A DNA stretch of 26,507 bases, taken from IMG/VR virus record IMGVR_UViG_3300042350_004798, positions 1-26,507 of that record. One strand, written 5' to 3'. This DNA is from a virus. The notes under the pieces are model-generated. The model made no database searches. It worked only from the letters and a program-made list of their open reading frames with translations, and was not told the DNA's origin. The first letter of the stretch is position 1. The number at the start of each line of letters is the position of its first letter. Both the position numbers and the translations under genes were made by a program. Of this stretch, positions 7,536 to 13,174 are shown piece after piece.

Positions 7536-7697
7536 CTAGAACTTCCATCTGCCCAAAATCTCAACCAGCAAAAAACCCAACGCCGTAAGCTCCCCGCCGA
7601 TGATGAGCGTCAGCAAGTACCATCCGTTGAGCCGGTCGATTTTCCGCTCGATCCGGTCGAGTTGGCTTTCGTCGTCAGGGGGTTGGTAGGGGTTCAT
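7536..7697 (-). CDS. Small membrane protein with amphipathic head
   Basis: 53 aa from MNPYQPPDDESQLDRIERKID; the ATG overlaps the upstream TGA (ATGA). The C-terminal half (WYLLTLIIGGELTALGFLLVEIL) is one membrane segment. The soluble N-terminus looks like a short coiled coil, similar in layout to the small membrane proteins at 21.7-23.5 kb. Function unknown. Confidence 0.65.
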   Translation of the reverse strand: MNPYQPPDDESQLDRIERKIDRLNGWYLLTLIIGGELTALGFLLVEILGRWKF

Positions 7698-7912
7698 GGG
7701 CTTTCCTTCTCGACATAAGCAACACCTCGACCAGGAATAAGGCTGATCGTCGCTTTGCCGGTCTTGGAGTCCCAAGTATTGATGCGAAGCAAAAAAATCC
7801 GATTCGTCTCGTTAGCGAGCTTCCAAAAATCGTCGACGGATATTGTCGTCTCAATCTCAAGTTGACGCGATCCGACATCGTGTATTTCGACTACTTGCTT
7901 GATGTGGTTCAT
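7694..7912 (-). CDS. Hypothetical protein
   Basis: 72 aa, MNHIKQVVEIHDVGSRQLEI..., mixed strand and helix. Starts one base before the end of the nuclease stop codon region (TAAATG). Its last codons overlap the next ATG. No family recognised. Confidence 0.6.
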   Translation of the reverse strand: MNHIKQVVEIHDVGSRQLEIETTISVDDFWKLANETNRIFLLRINTWDSKTGKATISLIPGRGVAYVEKESP

Positions 7913-8290
7913 TTACCAATACCTTTCCTTTGCGTGACCTCTGACAATCATTCGAGCATTGATCGACGATGGGGCAAGTGTTTTCGGCGGTAGGTTTGCT
8001 CGAAGGTCGCCGAGGTCGCTGTACAACACCGCCAGAAACCGACCGTACTTATCGCGCTTGGCCTTTGTCTTGTGCTGTAGCGTCTCAATGTAGATCGCCT
8101 CAAGGGGCTGCAGTACCTCCCGTAGCCACGCCTTCGCCTCTTTGCCCTCTGAAGTGTTCATCTCCGGTGCATCGATGCCGTAGAGCCTAAATCGCTCTTT
8201 GCGCGATGTGTCGAATCCCAGGTCGATCATAAGCTCCACGGTATCGCCATCGACTTCACGGATTAATTTGGCTTTGTAGATGTAGATCAA
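7913..8290 (-). CDS. Staphylococcal-nuclease-like (thermonuclease) protein
   Basis: 125 aa. The start is a TTG overlapping the previous stop (TTGA); GGAAGAGG lies upstream and no ATG is available. VDGDTVEL (13-20) and FRLYGIDAPE (34-43) carry the SNase signature. Arg35, Asp40 and Glu43 fall at the same numbers as in the classical enzyme, and KYGRFLA supplies the second catalytic Arg (84). No signal peptide is seen, so it probably acts in the cytoplasm, degrading host DNA or processing phage DNA. Confidence 0.85.
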   Translation of the reverse strand: MIYIYKAKLIREVDGDTVELMIDLGFDTSRKERFRLYGIDAPEMNTSEGKEAKAWLREVLQPLEAIYIETLQHKTKAKRDKYGRFLAVLYSDLGDLRANLPPKTLAPSSINARMIVRGHAKERYW

Positions 8291-8457
8291 AATGCCACCT
8301 CTTCCTTTCGTTTCGCAATCAACGCCCTGGCGAAAATAAGACCGTGAGTATAAGCCACGCGAGCCAATTTCGTTTTTTGGCTGTCGTTCTTTCCGTCGAT
8401 AGCATGCACCCTAGCGATCTCCGCATCAATCCGGTTTAGGATTTCTTGGTCGGTCAT
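8287..8457 (-). CDS. Small helical protein
   Basis: 56 aa, MTDQEILNRIDAEIARVHAI..., ending KRKEEVAF. The ATG shares a base with the upstream TAA (TAATG), and the TGA overlaps the TTG of the nuclease. Helical and charged; function unknown. Its position fills what would otherwise be an empty gap. Confidence 0.6.
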   Translation of the reverse strand: MTDQEILNRIDAEIARVHAIDGKNDSQKTKLARVAYTHGLIFARALIAKRKEEVAF

Positions 8458-8837
8458 TATAGCCCCTCCCCTTCCTCGACTTCGAGATCGATTTCGATGA
8501 GGGCGAAACCAAACTTTTTAACTTCCTTGATCGCCTCAGCTTTGCAGAGAAATGTTTCGGTTGATCCGCTTGGGTAAACCGCAATCCACCTTTGCACCAG
8601 AATCGTTTTCTTTGGCGGTGGGGCTAGGTTGCGTGTGTTGTTTACCCCTAGAAATAAATCGCCCGCATATCGCCCGTTGAGGTGCCATGCCGCAGCAACC
8701 CAATATGGCCCCACGTTTGAGGGATTGCGAATTCGACCCGTATAGCGACATTCCTCCTGCCCCTCATTGATCGCATCGATAAACGCCTCTTCCCCGTTGG
8801 CCAGTGTGACCGGCCCTTTTTGCCATTTGTTACTCAT
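8457..8837 (-). CDS. Paralogous hypothetical protein, copy 1
   Basis: 126 aa. Its N-terminus (NKWQKGPVTLANGEEAFIDA) and the stretch INEGQEECRYTGRI match the next gene upstream (8834-9226) almost word for word. Both also share NLAPPPKKT followed by a strand-rich C-terminus and the same ending, EGEGL, which encodes the ribosome site of the following gene. A tandem duplication. Function unknown. Confidence 0.7.
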   Translation of the reverse strand: MSNKWQKGPVTLANGEEAFIDAINEGQEECRYTGRIRNPSNVGPYWVAAAWHLNGRYAGDLFLGVNNTRNLAPPPKKTILVQRWIAVYPSGSTETFLCKAEAIKEVKKFGFALIEIDLEVEEGEGL

Positions 8838-9226
8838 AGCCCCTCCCCTTCCGTGACTTCGCGATCGATTGGGATGAGTGCGAAACCTCGGACGTTAGCT
8901 TCCGTAACCGCAGTGTCCTTGTCGCTGTATCCAAAGTAAAGAGTTTTGCCGTTAGCGAAAACAACCAGCCACCCTCGCACCCGCACCGTTTTCTTCGGCG
9001 GTGGGGCTAGGTTGCATTTGTGGTCGGGCTCGGCGTACATTGTTGGGTTCGAGGCGCTAGCGTGCATGAGCCGTCCGCTAGCGTGCCATCCCGCAGCAAT
9101 CCACAGACCTGGAAGATAAAGAATTCTGCCGACGTATCGCCAGTCCTCTTGCCCCTCGTTGATCGCGTCAACGAAAGCCTCGTCGCCATTGGCCAGTTTA
9201 ACCGGCCCTTTTTCCCATTTATTCAT
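8834..9226 (-). CDS. Paralogous hypothetical protein, copy 2
   Basis: 130 aa, NKWEKGPVKLANGDEAFVDA at the start, NLAPPPKKTVRVRGWLVVFANGKT in the middle, ending EVTEGEGL. The sister copy is immediately downstream and coupled by ATGA. The divergence (roughly half identical by eye) says the duplication is not recent. Function unknown. Confidence 0.7.
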   Translation of the reverse strand: MNKWEKGPVKLANGDEAFVDAINEGQEDWRYVGRILYLPGLWIAAGWHASGRLMHASASNPTMYAEPDHKCNLAPPPKKTVRVRGWLVVFANGKTLYFGYSDKDTAVTEANVRGFALIPIDREVTEGEGL

Positions 9227-9450
9227 TCTTGCACCTCCATTAAATCAAAAATGCTTTCCTTCCCGACCAAATACCGCCCATCGCTCCGCCAAGTTTCCCA
9301 AGCCCAGTCTGCCAAATCTTCGCTTGGCGGCTCGTTGCTGTAATTGCCGACCTGCCCGCGTAAATCGTGGAACTCGGCTTCTCTGTCGATCTCTTCGATG
9401 CCGCGCACCCAGTAGCCGCCGCGTGTCGTTGGTTGCCATTGTCGCATCAT
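9223..9450 (-). CDS. Hypothetical protein of the W-TTRGG family
   Basis: 75 aa. MRQWQPTTRGGYWVRGIEE at the start and RYLVGKESIFDLMEVQE at the end parallel the N-terminal 60-70 residues of the next gene (9450-9875). Coupled on both sides: TAATG with the upstream stop, ATGA with the downstream start. The final EVQE codons contain GGAGGTG, the ribosome site of 8834-9226. Confidence 0.65.
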   Translation of the reverse strand: MMRQWQPTTRGGYWVRGIEEIDREAEFHDLRGQVGNYSNEPPSEDLADWAWETWRSDGRYLVGKESIFDLMEVQE

Positions 9451-9875
9451 TACAGCACCTCGATTTTGCGAAAACGGGTCGTCAATTCGCTGGCGAAAAA
9501 ATGGTAGTAATCGCCGTCGATCTTAACTACCACGTCGGTTTTTTGAGCCGCCGCGAAAGCTTCAAACATGGCTTTCCCTAGCTTGTCTTTTGCGTCCTCT
9601 GCTCGCTGAAACTCAAGGACTGCCGCCCGCAACGAATGAGCCGCCAGAGCCAAATCAACTCGCACCTTCGCGGGGCTAGGGGCCTCTGGCTCGATGGGGA
9701 GTAGGTCGTATAAGCTTTCGGAGTCCAGGTAAACCCTGCCGTCTTCGGTCCACTGCACGTAAATCACGAATCCTGAGTCCTCAACCTCGCCGCGTATCGG
9801 GAAATCCGAATCGGGGTCTCTGGTCGTGATCCGATATTGAAGCCCGCCCCTGGTGTTTGCTTTCCATTGTGTCAT
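9450..9875 (-). CDS. Hypothetical protein, longer member of the same family
   Basis: 141 aa. The N-terminus, TQWKANTRGGLQYRITTRDP through GRVYLDSESLYDLL, matches 9223-9450. A helical domain follows (VRVDLALAAHSLRAAVLEF...), then a strand-rich end (TDVVVKIDGDYYHFF). The short gene next to it looks like the first domain on its own. Function unknown. Confidence 0.65.
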   Translation of the reverse strand: MTQWKANTRGGLQYRITTRDPDSDFPIRGEVEDSGFVIYVQWTEDGRVYLDSESLYDLLPIEPEAPSPAKVRVDLALAAHSLRAAVLEFQRAEDAKDKLGKAMFEAFAAAQKTDVVVKIDGDYYHFFASELTTRFRKIEVL

Positions 9876-10132
9876 TGCTCAACCTCATAAAAAGATCCAT
9901 GAAACTCAATACGTTTGCCCGCTTTGGTTTTGTAGCTCATGCTGTGACTGAAACTACCAATTCGCGTCAAGTCTTGGTAGTCGATGCCGTCGAAATGGAC
10001 TGTGTAGCGTTGGGGGTCGCTGGGTTCGGCGTAGTAAGACTCTGCAAGCTTCAGCGAAGTCGAGCCGATCCCTGCCGCTATGATAATAAAGAGTACAGAC
10101 GCCCCGATGTAGTCAATTGCTTTGCGTTTCAC
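9872..10132 (-). CDS. Membrane-anchored hypothetical protein
   Basis: 86 aa from a GTG overlapping the upstream TGA (GTGA), preceded by GAGGTGACGCA. A basic start (VKRKAIDYIG) and a hydrophobic stretch (ASVLFIIIAAGIGS) form a single membrane anchor. The remainder is a strand-rich domain (QRYTVHFDGIDYQDL). Ends YEVEQ. Function unknown. Confidence 0.65.
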   Translation of the reverse strand: MKRKAIDYIGASVLFIIIAAGIGSTSLKLAESYYAEPSDPQRYTVHFDGIDYQDLTRIGSFSHSMSYKTKAGKRIEFHGSFYEVEQ

Positions 10133-10389
10133 TGCGTCACCTCTGCGCCAATTGACGCCTGAATCACCCCCTGTATATCCGAAACACCTACGCCGCCGTT
10201 CTTGCACGCATGCAAACACGTTCTGCGTATTGCGCCGCAGCCTGGTGTCTGATGTGACCCGCTGATTCTAATATCAACCATAATTTCAATAACCTCGAAT
10301 CTATCGGCAAACAAAAAGGGATTGCGTTCCGTTTCGCCGCAAAGACGGCACTTGTAGACGAAAACCCAGTCTTCTTTAGTTTCGCTCAC
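10129..10389 (-). CDS. Small zinc-ribbon-like protein
   Basis: 86 aa from a GTG overlapping the upstream stop. YKCRLCGETERN gives one CxxC knuckle near the start; Cys residues in PGCGAIRRTCLHACKNGG could supply the rest of a metal site. The gene ends EVTQ with the 15-base cassette GAGGTGACGCAGTGA, identical to that ending the gene upstream. Probably a zinc-binding accessory protein. Confidence 0.65.
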   Translation of the reverse strand: MSETKEDWVFVYKCRLCGETERNPFLFADRFEVIEIMVDIRISGSHQTPGCGAIRRTCLHACKNGGVGVSDIQGVIQASIGAEVTQ

Positions 10390-11123
10390 TGCGTCACCTC
10401 AAAGCCTTCGCCGTTAAACACCAGTACGCGCCCGTTTGGTAGCTTAATTTCATCGCCGATCTCGATCACTCTTCGGCGAATTAAAACCGGCTTGCTCTCG
10501 ACAGTCTCCACCGGCTCAAGGTAGTCCTCCCGGAAACACCAAATTCCAATACCCTCAAGATTGTAAAACGTGCCTTCAGCCTCTATGATCGGGATGTTTC
10601 GGATGACACCAGCAAAGCCAATATGAGGCTCCATTTCCTTGCCCCAGTGCATCGCCGGCCTTTCCTTTGGCCCAACCACCTTGACCGTCTGCCCAACGGA
10701 AAACTTCGCAACCGGCTCGATGCGTCGGCGATACCAAACGTCCTCGTCTTGCTGTTCGCCTCTGCACGCCCTACGAGAAGGCAACCAGTCTTTGCTCTCA
10801 ACTCCCCACCAATCATCCTCTGGTTGCAGTTCCTCCGGTGGAAACTTCTCCAGCAACCTCCACCCCGGCCCTGGATCGGGCTTGTTGGCGTACCAAGAGG
10901 GCTCGCGGTAGACTTGGCAGAACTTATGGCAAAGCCCTCCGCGCGAGGCCCACGGCAGCCTATCTCGCTCATTAAACCTGCTCCATCCAGCAAGCACCGC
11001 TATTTTCCAATGGCCTGTTTCCGAATCCCGAAACCTAGCCTCCACCGTCTCCCCTGCCATCACCCGCGCAACATCGTCAGCCGTTGCGTTTTCCCAAAAA
11101 TCTTCGATTCTTTCGTTACTCAT
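10386..11123 (-). CDS. Modular hypothetical protein
   Basis: 245 aa. The start (ATADDVARVMAGETVEARFRD, then HWKIAVLAGW) resembles the first module of the repeat protein at 18864-20072 (VTRQDLIDLANGG...KARFRD...YLFGF). A second module has FSVGQTVKVVGPKERPA, an SH3/KOW-like stretch, and a third ends RRVIEIGDEIKLPNGRVLVF. Its ATG overlaps the primase stop (TAATG). It is the last gene in which I see no strong internal hairpins. Function unknown. Confidence 0.7.
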   Translation of the reverse strand: MSNERIEDFWENATADDVARVMAGETVEARFRDSETGHWKIAVLAGWSRFNERDRLPWASRGGLCHKFCQVYREPSWYANKPDPGPGWRLLEKFPPEELQPEDDWWGVESKDWLPSRRACRGEQQDEDVWYRRRIEPVAKFSVGQTVKVVGPKERPAMHWGKEMEPHIGFAGVIRNIPIIEAEGTFYNLEGIGIWCFREDYLEPVETVESKPVLIRRRVIEIGDEIKLPNGRVLVFNGEGFEVTQ

Positions 11124-11989
11124 TATTCTAGCCCCGCAAATTTTCTGAGTTCCTGAACTTCCTCTGGACTTGCCGACCCAGGGTCGTCTGCGTCCAGAGT
11201 TACTTGCAGTGTTTCCCCTGGAAACACTGCTAAATCGCCAGCGAGTCGCGAAGCGACTCGCTGTGCGTCCGACGAATTGTCGAAGCAGATTATCCTACGA
11301 GGATAACCTGCCATCAGTCTAACCTGCTCTTGCGTGTACGCAAGACCGAAGGTACAAACGGCTCCATCTCCGATGTTCGCCATGTCGAAGAACCCTTCTA
11401 CCACAATGATCGTGTTGGTACAAGTTTCTGCTCCGAAAAGTATGTCCTTTTCGGACATACTTTTCTGGTCATCGGCAGCGGTCTTGTACCGCTGTCCGTC
11501 TACGGCTTCTCGGAATCGAATGGTCCAAGAGACGGGTCTGCCGTTAAACGTAATCGGAATGAAAATTCCCTTGGGTAGTCCCGTGAAAGGGCCGATTGAC
11601 CTAAGGGCATATCGCTCTGCAATTCGATCAGCGTCCAGTCCCCGGTTGAGCAAGTACGCTCGATCTCGTTGACTAAGGGCCATAAGGCCCGGAGGGGGTG
11701 TGTACTGTCCATACCGGGCAAGGCTGCTGCTAATATCCGGTGTAGCGAAGGCTCGGAGATGTTTGAGGGCATCTAGGTTTTCCCTAGTCAGAATGCGAAG
11801 TGTGTAAAGAACGTCTTTCTTCCCGCACTTGTAGCAGTTTGCGCAGGAGAAATCGTTTTTGATCCCCAAGTGGTTCTTCTGCCCGTGGCAGAAGGGACAC
11901 TTGGTGTTGGTCCAGCCCAGACGATAGTGCGTATCGTCTGGGCTTGCGACCGATATGTTATGCCTTTGGAGCAGATCCGTGGGTGTCAT
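11123..11989 (-). CDS. DNA primase (zinc finger plus TOPRIM)
   Basis: 288 aa. The N-terminal zinc finger is CPFC (31-34) with Cys at 49, 52 and 55 (CANCYKC). A TOPRIM-like core follows: VVEGFFD (196-202) carries the catalytic Glu, and CFDNSSDA (235-242) the Asp pair. It lacks the fused helicase of T7 gp4, fitting the separate DnaB at 3357-4673. It overlaps the gene before it by 32 bases. Its DNA holds at least five perfect hairpins of 8-13 bp, including one of 13 bp at each end of the gene. Confidence 0.88.
   Translation of the reverse strand: MTPTDLLQRHNISVASPDDTHYRLGWTNTKCPFCHGQKNHLGIKNDFSCANCYKCGKKDVLYTLRILTRENLDALKHLRAFATPDISSSLARYGQYTPPPGLMALSQRDRAYLLNRGLDADRIAERYALRSIGPFTGLPKGIFIPITFNGRPVSWTIRFREAVDGQRYKTAADDQKSMSEKDILFGAETCTNTIIVVEGFFDMANIGDGAVCTFGLAYTQEQVRLMAGYPRRIICFDNSSDAQRVASRLAGDLAVFPGETLQVTLDADDPGSASPEEVQELRKFAGLE
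11206..11944. repeat. Hairpin cluster inside the primase gene
   Basis: Perfect inverted repeats (left arm/right arm): 11206-11216/11220-11230 (11 bp), 11239-11249/11253-11263 (11 bp), 11435-11447/11453-11465 (13 bp), 11876-11883/11887-11894 (8 bp), 11914-11926/11932-11944 (13 bp). Shorter ones of 6-7 bp lie at 11290-11306, 11329-11344 and 11476-11494. A nested stem at 11162-11199 is the leftmost of the series. Loops are 3-5 nt and differ in sequence. Confidence 0.9.
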
Positions 11990-12575
11990 TGTACTCGTTC
12001 ATCAATCGGACGAAGGGTAACGATTCACCCTGGCTCTTAGCAATTCCATGCAGGAATTGCTGAAACTTTGGGTGGTTGACCTCGAACTTGCGGAACTTCG
12101 GCGAGAAGGTTCCGCAGATTCGCTCGAACCACAGGAACGCAAACTCACTTGCCGGTGGCAAGTGAGTCACTAGCGTCTCGGCCACCCCCGTCTTTTGTTT
12201 CAAGTATGAAACAAAAGCGGTGTAGGTGTCCATGCAATGCTGGATGTACTCAAGGCCGATTGTGTTCTCCAGGCGGCCCAGGACTTCCTGGGCCGTCTCG
12301 GTGATCGGGTAGTCGTCCAGCGCATTCTTTTGCCGAGACAGCAATTCCTTGAACGAATGCCGAAACAAAGCACTGGTGATGTTCTTGACTGACTCTGGCT
12401 GCTTTCGCAGCCACGTCAACATCTTGTCGATGTCGGCGTAGCTGTAGGTTTTGAGCAGTTCGTTGAAGTCCTTCAACGAACTGTTCTGGCCCCCGCTGAC
12501 CTTGATATGCTTCCGGCGAAGCCGGACAGCAGGGGACTCAGTTTTCGGTTGGTCGGGTTCAGGAATCAGTGGCAT
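11958..12575 (-). CDS. Hypothetical protein next to primase
   Basis: 205 aa, mostly helical (LKTYSYADIDKMLTWLRKQ, SVKNITSALFRHSFKELL, PKFRKFEVNHPKFQQFL). A basic, Pro-rich head precedes (MPLIPEPDQPKTESPAVRLR). It sits directly before the primase and overlaps it, so a replication role is plausible, but I recognise no family. Hairpin-rich at the DNA level. Confidence 0.65.
   Translation of the reverse strand: MPLIPEPDQPKTESPAVRLRRKHIKVSGGQNSSLKDFNELLKTYSYADIDKMLTWLRKQPESVKNITSALFRHSFKELLSRQKNALDDYPITETAQEVLGRLENTIGLEYIQHCMDTYTAFVSYLKQKTGVAETLVTHLPPASEFAFLWFERICGTFSPKFRKFEVNHPKFQQFLHGIAKSQGESLPFVRLMNEYNDTHGSAPKA
12039..12526. repeat. Hairpin cluster inside 11958-12575
   Basis: Perfect stems: 12039-12047/12053-12061 (9 bp), 12089-12096/12109-12116 (8), 12143-12153/12157-12167 (11), 12192-12202/12207-12217 (11), 12274-12282/12287-12295 (9), 12396-12402/12407-12413 (7, GAAA loop on the mRNA strand), 12456-12468/12471-12483 (13, two-base centre), 12512-12517/12521-12526 (6). 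Seven of the eight fall within 400 bases. Confidence 0.9.
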
Positions 12576-12891
12576 AGTTCGCAGGTGGGTGAAGGTTTCC
12601 TTTGTCGTCGCGAGTCCATCCGTTGAGGATTTTCTCGATGTGTTCTCGGGTGGCTTCGGGGTGGTTGTTGTCCCATGCGTCTTGTAGATCGACTTCGTAT
12701 TTCCGTCCCGGATAAAGCTCCGTCTCGTCTGGTTTAGCGCACTGGACCCTCACAACCATACCGCAAATATCAATTCGCACAGACCACGGGGTGACATGAA
12801 GCCACGTAGGGCTATACCACGGTTGTAGCTTGGTTATGATCGCGTCGGCGATGAAGCCGCTTGGGGATACTTTGCTTTTGGTCCTACCCAT
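12559..12891 (-). CDS. Hypothetical protein
   Basis: 110 aa, MGRTKSKVSPSGFIADAIIT..., with a strand-rich centre (WSVRIDICGMVVRVQC) and an acidic, helical C-terminal half (WDNNHPEATREHIEKILNGW). It overlaps both neighbours by a few bases. Unlike the genes around it I see no strong hairpin in its DNA. No family recognised. Confidence 0.6.
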   Translation of the reverse strand: MGRTKSKVSPSGFIADAIITKLQPWYSPTWLHVTPWSVRIDICGMVVRVQCAKPDETELYPGRKYEVDLQDAWDNNHPEATREHIEKILNGWTRDDKGNLHPPANYATDS

Positions 12892-13174
12892 TTTGAGCTT
12901 CCAATTGTTTGAGTTTCGGTTGTAGTTGTTCCAACGAGGATCGCAGTTTTCTGCGATCCTCGATTTCCTGCTTCCTGGCTTTCTTTAGGCGTTGCACCGG
13001 TACAAAGAGCTTTTGGCCTTCGTCCAAAGCTCTTTGCAATACCACCGCCATGAGATCCTCGACTGTGCAATCCAGTTGGATTGCCAGCGTCTTGATACCC
13101 GTGACCAACTGCTCGGGCAGTCGGTTCACGGTCAAAGCTCTAGTGCTTAGTTTTGTGGGGTCGCTTGTTGCCAC
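12884..13174 (-). CDS. Ribbon-helix-helix-type protein with coiled-coil tail
   Basis: 96 aa from a GTG preceded by AGGAGG. Its first 35 bases overlap the end of the Snf2 gene. LSTRALTVNRLPEQLVTGIK then TLAIQLDCTVEDLMAVVLQRAL has the strand-helix-helix order of RHH DNA-binding proteins. The tail (LKKARKQEIEDRRKLRSSLE...) is a charged coiled coil. Hairpins at 12935-12962 (12 bp, TTTT/AAAA loop), 13003-13036 (13 bp with one bulge) and 13067-13084 (7 bp). Possibly a small regulator. Confidence 0.6.
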   Translation of the reverse strand: MATSDPTKLSTRALTVNRLPEQLVTGIKTLAIQLDCTVEDLMAVVLQRALDEGQKLFVPVQRLKKARKQEIEDRRKLRSSLEQLQPKLKQLEAQNG

